The notes under the pieces are model-generated. The model saw nothing but the letters and a program-made list of their open reading frames with translations. It searched no databases and was not told the DNA's origin. Of a stretch of 50,177 bases of DNA, positions 7,566 to 17,610 are shown one piece after another. How positions within the stretch are numbered: position 1 is the first letter of the stretch; each line of letters begins with the position of its first letter. A program made the position numbers and the translations under genes. Origin of the DNA: Micromonospora sp. ATCC 39149 (GTDB lineage Bacteria > Actinomycetota > Actinomycetes > Mycobacteriales > Micromonosporaceae); the NCBI RefSeq assembly GCF_000158815.1, contig NZ_GG657738.1, positions 594,751 through 644,927 on the forward strand. Reading direction: 5' to 3'.

Positions 7566-7864
7566 CAGTTCCGCCATTCCGTGCTGATCGAGGGGTAGAG
7601 CATCGGCGCGGGCTGCTGGGACAGCGCCCTGGCGACGGCGGGGTCGGTACCGGCCGGGGCGGGTAGCTGGTACGCGGCGAGCGTGCCCACGGTGCTACGG
7701 ACGAAGGACCGCAGGGAGGCCAGCACGGAGTCGCGGCCGGGGGAACCGGTCTCCGGATCGGCGGTGGTGCCGGCCGGAAGCTGGTCGAGGTCGATGCCGA
7801 GGGACGCGAGCCGGGCGCGGATGAGAATGTCCAGTTCGGCGTCGGTCGGTGGGGTGGGTGCCAA
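7565..7864 (-). CDS. Small hypothetical protein coupled to the amidase
   Basis: 99 residues, starting at a TTG that follows AGGAGG by 7 bases. The sequence has a helical N-terminus (TDAELDILIRARLASLGIDL), a Pro/Gly-rich loop, a second helix (SVLASLRSFVRSTVGTLAAY) and an extended C-terminus ending STEWRN. No signal peptide, membrane segment or cysteine is visible. I do not recognise the family. Its stop overlaps the amidase start (TGATG), so it is made together with the amidase and may be an accessory or chaperone for it, though the amidase is Tat-exported and this protein has no export signal of its own; co-export as a passenger is one possibility. That is inference from position only. Confidence 0.65.
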   Translation of the reverse strand: MAPTPPTDAELDILIRARLASLGIDLDQLPAGTTADPETGSPGRDSVLASLRSFVRSTVGTLAAYQLPAPAGTDPAVARALSQQPAPMLYPSISTEWRN

Positions 7865-8048
7865 GGGTGCCCCCTCCTGGGGTGGGAGTTGATGCGCCCA
7901 CTGTCGGGCCGGGCCGTGTCACCGGCGTGTCGAGTCGATCTCGACGCGGTGAAGCAACGCGGGTCGATGCGCTCTGACCTGCGAAGGCTCGGCCGACTCC
8001 AGCCTCGCCCGGTTCCGCCGGCCACACCTGCGGGCGCGCCGGCGCGGG

Positions 8049-9128
8049 TCACTTGAGGTGGGTGAGGAAGAAGTCGCGGATGTCCTCGGCGAGCAGGTCC
8101 GGCACTTCCATCGCGGCGAAGTGGCCGCCGCGTTCGAACTCGGACCAGTGCCTGATGTCGTACAGTCGCTCGGCCAGCGGTCGCACCGACTGCGTGATGT
8201 CGTGCGCGAACACCGCCACGCCGAGCGGCACCCGGCACGGCTGCTGGCTCCCCCGCGGGGTGTCGTGGTGGAACCGGCCAGAGGAGGCCCCGGTCGCGGT
8301 CAGCCAGTACAGCGAGATGTCGGTGAGCATGCGCTCGTCGCTGACCGGCGTGACGGGGTCGGTCCACTGTGCGAAGCGCTCGGCGATCCATACCAGCTGC
8401 CCGACCGGCGAGTCGGTCAGCGCGTAGCCGATGGTCTGTGGGGTGAGGGCCTGCAGAGCCTGGTACGGCGGACGGTTCGCCATCAGCTGCCTGACCTTGT
8501 CCAGTCGGGCCTCATCCGCTTCGGACACCTCGACGTCGGGATCCGGCCGGGTCGGCAGGTAGTTGACGTGCACCCCGACGACCTGCTCGGGTGCCACCGC
8601 GCCCAGCGCCATGGAGATGCCCGCACCGAAGTCGCCACCCTGCGCGCCGTAACACTCGTACCCGAGACGGCGCATCAGCTCAGCCCAGGCCCGCGCGACC
8701 CGGACGGTGTCCCAGCCGCGCTCGTGGGTAGGCCCAGAGAAGCCGAACCCCGGTATGGACGGAATCACCAGGTGGAAGTCTCGCGACAGCGGCTCGATCA
8801 CGTCCAGGAACTCCAGGAACGAACCAGGCCAGCCATGGGTGAGGACCAGCGCGAGCGCGTCCGGTTTCGAGCACTGGACGTGGACGAAGTGGATGTTCTG
8901 GCCCTCGATCTCGGTGGTGAAGTGCGGAAGCTCGTTGAGCTTGGCCTCGTGCTCGCGCCAGTCGTAGCCGGTGCGCCAGTATTCGGCCAGTTCCTTGAGC
9001 CGCGCCAGCGGGAAGCCGTAGTCCCATCCGGCGTCGGCGACTTCGTTGGGCCAACGGGTGCGGGAGAGTCGGTCGGTCAGGTCGTCGAGGTCTGCTTGGG
9101 GGATGTCGATGCGGAACGGCTTGATCAT
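8049..9128 (-). CDS. Epoxide hydrolase, EHN-domain alpha/beta hydrolase
   Basis: 359 residues. It opens with the epoxide-hydrolase N-terminal domain (IKPFRIDIPQADLDDLTDRL, then RTRWPN). The alpha/beta hydrolase core follows: oxyanion-hole motif LVLTHGWPGSFLEFLDVI, nucleophile Asp in CYGAQGGDFGAGISMALGA and catalytic His in GGHFAAMEVPDLLAEDIRDF near the C-terminus. The family opens epoxides to vicinal diols through an ester intermediate. GGAGG 7 bases upstream supports ATG 9128. It is divergent from the MarR gene at 9240 across a 110-base region full of palindromes, the classical arrangement in which the regulator controls both genes. The likely job is detoxification of an epoxide or xenobiotic sensed by the MarR protein. 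Confidence 0.9.
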   Translation of the reverse strand: MIKPFRIDIPQADLDDLTDRLSRTRWPNEVADAGWDYGFPLARLKELAEYWRTGYDWREHEAKLNELPHFTTEIEGQNIHFVHVQCSKPDALALVLTHGWPGSFLEFLDVIEPLSRDFHLVIPSIPGFGFSGPTHERGWDTVRVARAWAELMRRLGYECYGAQGGDFGAGISMALGAVAPEQVVGVHVNYLPTRPDPDVEVSEADEARLDKVRQLMANRPPYQALQALTPQTIGYALTDSPVGQLVWIAERFAQWTDPVTPVSDERMLTDISLYWLTATGASSGRFHHDTPRGSQQPCRVPLGVAVFAHDITQSVRPLAERLYDIRHWSEFERGGHFAAMEVPDLLAEDIRDFFLTHLK

Positions 9129-9173
9129 GGGTCTGCCTCCAGGGGCCCACTCGGCGACAAAACGTTCGGACGA

Positions 9174-9230
9174 CTAACATTTGGCGTACTAACGGTACCA
9201 CAATCATTAGTTAGCCAAACGATCCGTTAG
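9174..9230. promoter_or_regulatory. Divergent operator region, MarR-type nested dyads
   Basis: CTAACGG (9189-9195) pairs with CCGTTAG (9224-9230), and TTTGGC (9180-9185) pairs with GCCAAA (9214-9219). The CTAAC/GTTAG core recurs at 9174-9178, 9189-9193 and 9226-9230, with TTAGTTAG also between. The stretch is much more AT-rich than its surroundings. Position between divergent epoxide hydrolase and MarR genes suggests it is the MarR binding region covering both promoters. Confidence 0.6.
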
Positions 9231-9239
9231 GCTTGTCAC

Positions 9240-9713
9240 ATGGAGAACACATCCGAGGAGACGCCCGCCGGGTGGCAGAGCCTGCCCAGCTGGCTGCTCA
9301 CCCAGACCGCCAGCCACGCGCACCGCCTGGTGGCTGGCGGGTTCTCGGCCGTTCATGCCCGCGGGCACCACTACCGCCTGCTGGCGACGCTGGAGAAGTA
9401 CGGCCCGGCCAGCCAGGCCACGCTGGGCCGCGGTAGTGGCATCCACCTCAGCGACATGGTCGCGACGATCAACGAGCTCGCCGAAGGCGGACTGGTCGAG
9501 CGCGCCCCGGACCCTGCCGATCGGCGGCGCAACATCATCTCGCTGACCGTCGCGGGCAAGCGGCAGCTGCGACGACTGGAGAAGCAGCTGGCCGAAACCC
9601 AGGACGAACTGCTGGCCCCGTTGTCACCCGAGGAGCGACAGCGGTTGACCGAGCTGCTGTCCAGGCTGTTGGACCACCACAACCGGCGAACCGGCTCCCC
9701 CGAAGAGCAGTGA
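9240..9713 (+). CDS. MarR-family transcriptional regulator
   Basis: 157 residues with a MarR winged helix: YRLLATLEKYGPASQATLGR (helix 2-3), IHLSDMVATINELAEGGLVE (recognition helix) and the wing RAPDPADRRRNIISLTVAGK, the DxRR signature of the family. The terminal helices (RRLEKQLAETQDELLAPLSP) form the dimer interface. MarR dimers bind palindromes and release on binding phenolic or xenobiotic ligands or on oxidation; no Cys typical of OhrR is present in the first helix. No clear ribosome binding site precedes ATG 9240, so the message may be leaderless or weakly translated. It probably represses itself and the divergent epoxide hydrolase gene. Confidence 0.9.
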   Translation: MENTSEETPAGWQSLPSWLLTQTASHAHRLVAGGFSAVHARGHHYRLLATLEKYGPASQATLGRGSGIHLSDMVATINELAEGGLVERAPDPADRRRNIISLTVAGKRQLRRLEKQLAETQDELLAPLSPEERQRLTELLSRLLDHHNRRTGSPEEQ

Positions 9714-9813
9714 CGCTGACGGGGAACGAGCCCAGGAACCCGCTGCCCGGCGAGGAACGCCGGTGGAAGTGGAAGTTGCGAGGCGGCGTCGTCCGGCCCG
9801 GGTAGCACCGACA

Positions 9814-9852
9814 CCGAAGGCCACCTCCCGTTTCGGGGGAGGTGGCCTTCGG
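9814..9852. terminator. Strong 16-bp bidirectional terminator hairpin
   Basis: CCGAAGGCCACCTCCC (9814-9829) pairs perfectly with GGGAGGTGGCCTTCGG (9837-9852), loop of 7 bases. It lies between the convergent MarR gene and the GH43 gene and can serve both. Confidence 0.85.
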
Positions 9853-9874
9853 CCCGCGTGGGCGGTGGAAGCGA

Positions 9875-12800
9875 CTACCTAACGACCTTCGCGGTCTGCT
9901 TCGACGTGGCCGTGCCGGGCTGGAGGTCCGAGCGCATCGCCGTCACCCGCACGGAGAGCCGGTGCCCGACGTCGACCGCCTGCGGCACGTACCGCTGGCC
10001 GGTGGCCCCGGCGATGACCTTGCCGTCACGCAGCCACTGGTAGGAGAACGTCAGCCCCTTCTGGTCCCACTTGCCCGGATCGGCCCTGAGGGTCTTGCCG
10101 ACCTTGGCCGTCCCGCTGATCGACGGGAGGGTCTTGGCCTTGGCGGGCGGGCCCAGCGCCGGCACGTTGAGGGCGCGCTCGCGGCTGACGTTGCCGGCCA
10201 CGTCGTACGCCCGGTACCGGATCACGTGCGCGGAGCTGTCGATCCGCGCCGGGGCCAGGTAGGGCTGCCAGGCCCCCTTGTCGATCCGGTACTCGATCCG
10301 GGCCACGCCGGAGTCGGCGTCGCTGGCGTTGACCACGAACTTGCGCTCCACCAGGTACGCCTGCACCGTCGGTGGCGCCTCGTCCACCTTGGCCGGCAGG
10401 GACCACACGTCGCTCCAGAAGAGGTTGACGCCCTGGGCCCGGTAGTCGATCTGGTGGCTGCCCGCCGGCAGGTCGACCGGCTCGCGGTACGGGAACCAGC
10501 CGCCGCCGTCGATCTGGTACTCGACGAGGCGCACCTTGTCGCCGGCGGTGATGGTCAGGGCAGCGTCCGCGCCGTACCACCCGTCGGCCCCCGCGTCGGA
10601 GACCGTGGCCTTCGGCTTCCCGCCCTCGTAGCGCAGCGGGTCGACGCCGCCCAGCGTCGGGACGACCTTCTTGATCGTGTCGTCCGCGCCGAAGTACAGC
10701 CGGTCGATCGTGGTCTCCCGGTGCATGCCGTCGCCGCCCGGGATCCCGAACCGGTGGTACGCGATGTACCAGTCGTCGGTGCCCGGCACCTGGAGGATCG
10801 AGTGGTGGCCGGTGCCGAGGATGCCCTGGCTCGGGTCCTTGGTGAGGATCTCCCCCTTGGCGGTGAACGGGCCCAGCGGGCTGGTGCCCGTGCCGTAGCC
10901 GACGCGGTAGTTCTCGCTGCGGGTGTCGTCGATCGACCAGGACAGGTAGTAGGTCCCGGCGCGCTTGTGCATGAACAGGCCCTCGCGGAAGTCCGTGAGG
11001 CCGGTCAGCCGCACCCGCTTGGCGACGTCGTAGGAGACCATGTCGTCGTTGAGCGGGACCACGTACGGGGTGCCGTTGCCCCAGTAGAGGTAGCTCTGCC
11101 CGTCGTCGTCGGTGAAGACCGCCGGGTCGATCTGCTGGGCGTTGTTGTAGTCGGCCTTGCTCACCAGCGGCTTGCCGATGGGGTCGACGAACGGCCCGAG
11201 CGGCGAGTCGGCGACGGCGACGCCGATGTTCTGCTGCGCCGAGAAGTAGAAGTAGTACTTCCCGTTCTTCTCGATCGCGGCGGGCGCCCAGGCGTTGCTG
11301 TCGGCCCAGGTGACGTCCGGCCCGAGGTCGAGGATCGTGTCGTGCTCGGTCCAGTCGACCAGGTTCCGGCTCGACCAGACCTTGAACGTCGAACTGCCCC
11401 AGCCGGGGATGCCGTCGGTGGTGGCGTAGATGTAGTAGGTCTCGCCGAACCGGACGATGTTCGGATCGGCGTTGAAGCCGGGCAGGACCGGGGTGCGCAT
11501 CTGGATCGTCCGCACGGTCCACTCGCGGGTGGCCCCGGTCGCGCTGGTCACGGTCAGCGTCACCGGCTGCGAGTAGTCCCGCGCGCCGCTGGGCGCGACG
11601 GTCGAGGTCGGCGCGACCACGTACGTCGGGGCGAGGGCGGTCACGTCGGTGCCCGGCTTGACCGGCAGGGTGATGGTGCTGCTGGCGGGGTCGACGATCG
11701 CGGGGACCTTGAGGCTGTCGAGCTGCACCGCCTGGACGCTGGTGCCGTTGGAGCCGAGCCCGGCGACCTCGCCGTCGGTGAGCGCCCGGTTGTAGATGGA
11801 GAAGTCGCGCACCCGGCCCTTGAGGTATCTGTCGGCGGTGTACTGGGAGCGGCCGATGTAGTTGGCCGTGGTCCGGCCGCCGCCGATGTCGCCGGGACGG
11901 TTGGTCAACCCGGTCTTCTCGGCGACCCGCACCCCGTCCAGGTAGATCCGGGCGGTGCCGGCCGAGTTCAGGGTGTACGTGAGGGTCTTCCACACGCCCC
12001 GCGGCACGGCACTGGTGCCGTCGACGCTCTGCTCGCCGGTCCAGTTGCCCAGGCTGATCGCGGTTCGGTAGTTGTTGCCGGTGGTGAAGAGGTAGCCGTT
12101 GCCCACGCCACCGGAGTCGGTGTTGCCCAGACCCCAGATGAAGTACGGCGTGGCCTGGTCGGCGGCCATCTTCACGTCCATCGACACGGTGATCTCGTCG
12201 AGGCCGGCCATGATGTTGTCGGGCAGGGCCACGTGGCCGTTGGTCCCCCCGAGGGCGAGGCTGCCGTCGCCCCAGCTCGCGTCACCGGCCAGCTTCGCGT
12301 CGTAGCCGTTGCCGGAATCGTCGGTGACGGTGGTGCCGGTGGCCTGGTCGAGGGGGTAGTGGGCGACGACGCCGTCGGCGTTGGCGCGCACCGGCGGCGG
12401 CGCGTCGTTGAGGGCGTCGAGTTCCTTCTTCGTGACCGGGATGACGGTGCCGTGCCGCGGGCTGGCGGGCAGGCGGTAGGAGGCCGGCACCTTCCAGTCC
12501 GGATTCGCCAGGTCGTTGGTGCCCAGCGGGATGTAGCCCCGGCCGCCGTACTCGTCGACGAACAGGTAGTAGGCCGAGCCGGAGGTGTCGCCCGGGTTGG
12601 TCTTGAAGACCGTGGGCCCTTCGACGGCGGAGGTGCCGGCGTCGCGGCCGATGCAGGAGTCCTGCATGGTCCAGGCGGGCTTTCCGGGCAGGTCGACGGC
12701 GGTCAGCGAGGACGACTTCTCCTGGATGATGTCGGAGCAGCCGGTGCCGCCGCCGCCCTCGTCCTTGGTGAACCGGTAGTAGGTGTCGCCCTCCCGGATG

Positions 12801-14679
12801 ACCGTGGAGTCGATGCGCGACTCACCCCGGTCCTGCCAGATCGTCGGCTGGCTGAACGTGACGAAGTCACGCGTCGTCGCGGCCAGCATCCGGTTGTACG
12901 TGTTGCCGGTGTGGTTCGGGTCGTTCTCGGCGAAGAGCTTCGAGGCCCAGAAGACGAGGTACTCCCCGCGGGCGGCGTCCCAGTACGCCTCGGGCGCCCA
13001 GGTGTTGCCGGCGGTGGGCGGGGAGATCAGGACATGCCGCTGCTCCGACCAGTTCACCAGGTCGGTGGACTCCCAGACCTCCAGGTACCGGCTGCCCTGG
13101 CGCTGGGCGACGTCCCAGTTGCCGTTGCGGCCGATGGACAGGTCGGTGGCGATGAGGAAGAACCGGTCCCCCTCCGGGCTGCGGATCAGGAACGGGTCAC
13201 GCAGGCCCAGGGTGCCGAACTTCGACTCCAGCTTCGGCTGGCCGCCGTTGAGCTCGGTCCACCGCAGGGCGTTGTTGCCCTGGCTGGCCGCGAAGTAGAT
13301 CTTCTCCCCGGCGATGGAGTTGCCGGTGAAGTAGCTGAAGACGTAGCCGGCGTACGGGGCGGCCTCGGGCAGCTCGCGGACGGTCAGCTCGATGGCCCGC
13401 TCGGCCGTGGCCGTGCCGACGGTGACGGTGGCGGTCACGGTGACCTTCACGTCGCCGGCGCCGTGCGCGGGGCGCTTGACGACGCCGTCGGCGCTGACGA
13501 CGGCCGGCTGGGCGGAGCGCCAGGCGACGGCCGCGCCGTTGATCCCGGTGGTCGGCATGGTCAGGTTGCCGCGTACGTCGCCCGCGTTCACGAGCGACAG
13601 GGCGGCGGCAGCCCCCTCGCCCAACGTCTGGTCGTTCTCGTTGGGCAGCACGGTGGCGGTGAACGCCTTGGTGTCGCTGGTGGCGCCCGGCTGATGGTGG
13701 CGGTGAGGGTGACGGTGGCGGGTCCGTCGGCGGGGGCGGGGCGAGTCACCTCGCCGGTCGCGCTGATGGTGCCCGGTGCGCTGGAGGACCAGGCGATCGC
13801 CGACCCGTACGTGCCCGTGGTGGGCAGGGTGAGCTTCCCGGTCACGGCCGAGAGGTCGCCCAGGTCCAGGGCGGCGGTGTCGGCGGCGACGCGGGTGCCG
13901 TCGGGTATGGCGATCGCCGCCACCTCGTCGGCGGCGAGGGCCCGGTCGTAGATGCGGAAGTTCGCCACCTTGCCCTTGAGGTACCGGTCGGCGGCGTAGT
14001 TGGACCGGCCCAGGTTGTTGTTGGTCGTGGTGCCGTTGCCGACGGCGCTGGGCAGCACGGTGACGCCGGTGTTCTGGGCGACCTGCACACCGTCCTCGTA
14101 GAGGGTGCCGGTGGTGCCGGTCTGCGTGTAGGTGACGGACTTCCACACGCCCCGGGCGAGGTTCGCGCCCTTGCCGGTCACCTTCTCGCCGGCCCAGTTG
14201 GTCGTAGTGATGCCGGTGCGGAAGGCGTCACCACTGGTGAACAGGTAGCCGGTGCCGGAGTTCGAGGTCGCCGAGTTGCCGAGGCCCCAGATGAAGTACG
14301 GGGTTTGCTGGCCCGGGTCGACGTACACGTCGACGGCGACCGTGATCGACGACAGCCCGGCCATGATGTTGTTGGGCAGCTTGACGTGGTCGTCCACGCC
14401 GTCGAGGACGAGGCCGCCCTGGCCGGTCCAGGTGCCGCCGCCGGTGAGCGTGCCGTTGTTGCCCCGGCCGGAGCTGTCGGTGACGGTGGTGCCGCTGCTC
14501 TGGGTCAGGTCGTAGCGCACCAGCAGGCCGTCGGTCACGTCGGCTGCGGTGGCCGGCGCGGCGGTGGCGGGCAGCAGCCCGGCGACCAGCGCGAGCAGCG
14601 CGCCGGCGACGAGCGGCCGGGCGCGGCCGAGGACGGCGGGGAAGGATGTTCGCGTTTGCGGGGGCGGTGCTTCGCGCAT
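9875..14679 (-). CDS. Giant secreted two-module GH43 arabinan/xylan-degrading protein, with a frameshift
   Basis: Two overlapping frames on the minus strand form one gene of about 1600 codons. Order from the N-terminus: signal peptide (LVAGALLALVAGLLPATAAP), LamG domain (about 50-255), Ig-like segments, first GH43 five-blade propeller (TLGLRDPFLIRSPEGDRFFL; probable acid Glu in SAVEGPTVFKT), second LamG (GVVAHYPLDQATGTTVTDDS), Ig-like linker, second GH43 (VLPGFNADPNIVRFGETYYI; Glu in DFREGLFMHKR), two OmpL47-like repeats (IEYRIDKGAWQPYLAPARID) and a C-terminal Ig-like domain. The reading frame breaks near 13690: N-terminal ...TVTLTATIS changes to QPGATSDTKAF in the frame one base back. The two halves are an internal LamG-Ig-GH43 duplication. 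GGGA before ATG 14679 supports the start. Next to arabinose genes, side-chain or backbone arabinan hydrolysis is the likely role. Confidence 0.8.
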
Positions 14680-14726
14680 GGGGTTCCCTCGTGGTGGCGG
14701 GGGGTGTGAGGCTTGAACAAGGTCGA

Positions 14727-14756
14727 ATTCTCGGGGTCGCGAAACTCCGGCGTCAA
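14727..14756 (-). promoter_or_regulatory. Candidate promoter of the GH43 gene
   Basis: On the minus strand TTGACG (complement of 14751-14756) is separated by 18 bases from GAGAAT (complement of 14727-14732), about 48 bases before the start codon. The hexamers resemble a vegetative sigma factor promoter; no operator palindrome is evident beside it. Confidence 0.4.
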
Positions 14757-14904
14757 TGGCCTGACCAGGCGCAAACGTTCCGTATGTCCACCCTCACGCA
14801 ATGCGGAGTCCTCCGGGCAGCGCGAACCGCCGACGGGGCTCGCGAGCCCGTCTGCGCGGGCGGCAACCCCCAGGTGCCCCGCCGCGCCGGCGGGGTGCGC
14901 GCGG

Positions 14905-15933
14905 TCAGCCCTGCCGGCCGCCGCTGCTGGCGCGCACCACGAGCTGCGGCTCGACCTGCGGGTGCGGGGCATTCCCCGCCGGACTGTCGGCCTCGAACAA
15001 CTCCAACAGGGCCGCGACGCATCGGCGGCCGACCTCGTCGAAGTCCTGACGGACGGTGGTCAGCGGCGGCGAGAGGTACTCGGCCTCGGGGATGTCGTCG
15101 AACCCGACCACGCTGACGTCCTCCGGAACCCGCACGCCGCGCTGGTGCAGAGCGCGCAGCAGGCCCAGCGCCTGGTGATCGTTGGCGCAGAAGACGGCGG
15201 TCACCTCCGGGCGGTCGACCAGTGACTGCCCGATCTCGTAGCCGGCGCGGGGACTCCAGTCGCCGACGAGGGCCGGCGGGACCGACCGGCCGGCCCGCTC
15301 CAGCACCAGCCGCCACCCGTCGACGCGGTCGCGGGCCTCCAGCCAGTCCCGGGGACCGGCGATGTGCCACACCGTCGCGTGGCCGAGGGAGAGCAGGTGC
15401 TCGACGGCCAGCCGGGCCCCGGCGACCTGGTCGACGGAGATGCTCTGCAGGTCGCCGGCCCCGCCGCTCGACTCGACCACCACGGCGGGCATTCCGGTGG
15501 GCAGCCCGTGCACGGCCACCGCCGCCGTCATCATCGGGGCGATGATGACGACCCCCGCCACCGACTGCTCGGTGAGTGCGTCGATGGCGGACTTCATCCC
15601 GGTTCGGTCGAGCTGCTCCAGGGTGACGATGCTGATGCCGTATCCCGCGGCGCGGGCAGCGCGCTCGATGCCGAGCAGGGTGGCCGCCGGGCCGTAGAGG
15701 ATAGTGTCGAAGCTGACCACGCCGATGACCCGGGAGCGCCGCCCGGCCAACCCCCGGGCCAGGGCGTTGGGCCGGTAGTTGAGCTGGCGCACTGCGCGCA
15801 TCACCCGCTCGCGGGTTTCCTGGCGGACGCTGGGGTGGTTGTTGAGCACCCGCGACACCGTCTGGTGTGAGACACCGGCGAGCCGGGCGACGTCGTTCAT
15901 CACCGCCGCGCGTGCGGCCGGCTGCTGACCCAT
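14905..15933 (-). CDS. LacI-family regulator of the arabinose region
   Basis: 342 residues from ATG 15933, chosen because GAGGGG lies 8 bases upstream; longer in-frame starts lack one. The helix-turn-helix is textbook LacI: MNDVARLAGVSHQTVSRVLN with the hinge helix NYRPNALARGLAGRRSRVIG. The periplasmic-binding-like core follows, ending in the family signature VSVVGFDDIPEAEYLSPPLT TVRQ. The gene lies between the araA terminator and the GH43 gene on the same strand, so it is the natural candidate repressor of the arabinose operon and of the GH43 enzyme. The araB promoter carries a LacI-type palindrome, which fits. The effector is probably arabinose or an arabino-oligosaccharide; this is inference from context. 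Confidence 0.88.
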   Translation of the reverse strand: MGQQPAARAAVMNDVARLAGVSHQTVSRVLNNHPSVRQETRERVMRAVRQLNYRPNALARGLAGRRSRVIGVVSFDTILYGPAATLLGIERAARAAGYGISIVTLEQLDRTGMKSAIDALTEQSVAGVVIIAPMMTAAVAVHGLPTGMPAVVVESSGGAGDLQSISVDQVAGARLAVEHLLSLGHATVWHIAGPRDWLEARDRVDGWRLVLERAGRSVPPALVGDWSPRAGYEIGQSLVDRPEVTAVFCANDHQALGLLRALHQRGVRVPEDVSVVGFDDIPEAEYLSPPLTTVRQDFDEVGRRCVAALLELFEADSPAGNAPHPQVEPQLVVRASSGGRQG

Positions 15934-16007
15934 AGCAAGTCCCCTCGTGGCCATCGTAACCCGCCACAATCAACAAAACGGGTGGTGAGGCTCGCTGCGC
16001 GGATGGC

Positions 16008-16046
16008 GTGTTCGGTGTGTCCCCGGCCCGGGAACACACCGAACAC
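16008..16046 (-). terminator. 13-bp hairpin ending the arabinose operon
   Basis: GTGTTCGGTGTGT (16008-16020) pairs perfectly with ACACACCGAACAC (16034-16046) around a 13-base GC-rich loop. It begins about 30 bases after the araA stop codon and separates the operon from the LacI gene. Confidence 0.75.
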
Positions 16047-16076
16047 CCGGTGTCGTACGTTCGATCGGAACCGGGC

Positions 16077-17582
16077 TCAGAACCCCCGGGCCAAACGGTA
16101 GTAGGCCTGGTTCCACCGCAGCTCGTTCGCCAGCCGACGGGGGGTCGTGTCGGCGTCGATCACGACCAGTTCGGTGGCGACCATCTCGGCCAGGTCGTGC
16201 AGTTCCTCAGTCCCGACGGCCTGCGACAGCACCGTGTGGTGCGGCGCGCCGGCGGTGAGCCACGCCTCCGCCGAGCCGGCCAGGTCAGGCCGGGGCCGCC
16301 ACACCGCCCGGGCGACGGGCAGCTTCGGCAGCGGCTGCGGCGGGACGATCACGTCGATCTCGTTGGCGACCAGCCGGAACCGCTCCCCCATGTCGGCCAG
16401 CCCCAGCACCACGGCGGGGCCCGGCCGGGCGTCGAACACCAGGCGCACCGGGTCCTCGCGCCCGCCGATGCCCAGCGGGTGGATCTCCACGGCGGGCGTA
16501 TCGGCCGCGATGGTCGGGCAGACCTCCAGCATGTGCGCGCCGAGGACCACCTCCCGGCCGGGGGTCAGGTCGTAGGTGTAGTCCTCCATGAAGGACGTGC
16601 CGCCGCTGGTGCCCACCGCCATCGCCTTCAGCGTGCGAACCAGCACCGAGGTCTTCCAGTCGCCCTCGCCGCCGAAGCCGTAGCCGTCGGCCATGAGCCG
16701 CTGCACCGCGATGCCGGGCAGTTGCCGCAGCCCGCCGAGATCCTCGAAGTTGGTGGTGAACGCGCGGAACCCTCCGGCGTCGAGGAAGTCACGCAGCCCC
16801 GCCTCGATCCGGGCGGCGTAGCGCAGGGAGTCGTGCCGCTCGCCGCCGGCGCGCAGCTCGGCGACGAGCCGGTAGCTGTCGTCGTACTCCTTGACCAGCT
16901 CGTCGATGCGCGCGTCCGCCACCGCGTCCACGGCCGCCACCAGGTCGTTCACGCCGTACGTGTTGACCGAGACGCCGAAGCGCAGCTCCGCCTCGACCTT
17001 GTCGCCCTCGGTCACCGCCACGTCGCGCATGTTGTCGCCGAAGCGGGCCAGCCGCAGCGACCGCATCTCCGCGTGCCCGATCGCCGCCCGGGTCCACGCC
17101 GCGATGCGGGCGGTCACGGTCGGGTTGCTGACGTGCCCCGCGACCGTCTTGCGGGCCACCCCGAGCCGCGTCTGGACGAACCCGAACTCCCGGTCGCCGT
17201 GGGCGGCCTGGTTGAGGTTCATGAAGTCCATGTCGATCTCGGACCAGGGCAGCTCGACGTTGGCCTGGGTGTGCAGGTGCAGCAGCGGGGTGCGCAGCGC
17301 GTCCAGGCCGGAGATCCACATCTTGGCCGGGGAGAAGGTGTGCATCCAGGCGATCACCCCGACCGCGCCCTGGACGGCGGCGTCGCGGCAGACGGCCAGG
17401 ATGTCGGCGCTGGAGGTCAGCACGGGCTTCCAGACCACCCGGGCGGGGATGGCTGGGTCGGCGTCGAGCTGCGCCGCGATCTGCCGGGACTGGTCGGCCA
17501 CCTGACGCAGGGTCTCCGGGCCGTACAGGCCCTGGCTGCCGGTGAGGAACCAGACCTCGGCGGCCGGGGATGGGTTGGTCAT
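16077..17582 (-). CDS. araA: L-arabinose isomerase
   Basis: 501 residues, the normal length of AraA. The N-terminus [20 protein letters not shown] is characteristic, followed by [20 protein letters not shown] and [20 protein letters not shown]. Metal and catalytic residues lie in the conserved blocks [20 protein letters not shown] (Glu), [15 protein letters not shown] (Glu) and MLEVCPTIA, with His in the later [13 protein letters not shown] block. The enzyme isomerises L-arabinose to L-ribulose with Mn in the cytosol. It is the last gene of the seven-gene operon, 28 bases after the permease stop. Its separation from araB and araD by the four transporter genes is unusual compared with the compact araBAD order of enterobacteria. 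Confidence 0.97.
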   Translation of the reverse strand: MTNPSPAAEVWFLTGSQGLYGPETLRQVADQSRQIAAQLDADPAIPARVVWKPVLTSSADILAVCRDAAVQGAVGVIAWMHTFSPAKMWISGLDALRTPLLHLHTQANVELPWSEIDMDFMNLNQAAHGDREFGFVQTRLGVARKTVAGHVSNPTVTARIAAWTRAAIGHAEMRSLRLARFGDNMRDVAVTEGDKVEAELRFGVSVNTYGVNDLVAAVDAVADARIDELVKEYDDSYRLVAELRAGGERHDSLRYAARIEAGLRDFLDAGGFRAFTTNFEDLGGLRQLPGIAVQRLMADGYGFGGEGDWKTSVLVRTLKAMAVGTSGGTSFMEDYTYDLTPGREVVLGAHMLEVCPTIAADTPAVEIHPLGIGGREDPVRLVFDARPGPAVVLGLADMGERFRLVANEIDVIVPPQPLPKLPVARAVWRPRPDLAGSAEAWLTAGAPHHTVLSQAVGTEELHDLAEMVATELVVIDADTTPRRLANELRWNQAYYRLARGF

Positions 17583-17610
17583 GGGGTTGCCTTCCGGTGT
17601 GCTGGGGTGG

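Noticed and set aside
5761..8391. Very long open frame on the minus strand (over 800 codons) overlapping the amidase
   Set aside because: It is a shadow in another frame of the amidase and epoxide hydrolase genes; its translation is Arg/Pro/His-rich with no domain features. The same holds for the long antisense frames across the GH43 and synthase genes, caused by third-position GC bias.
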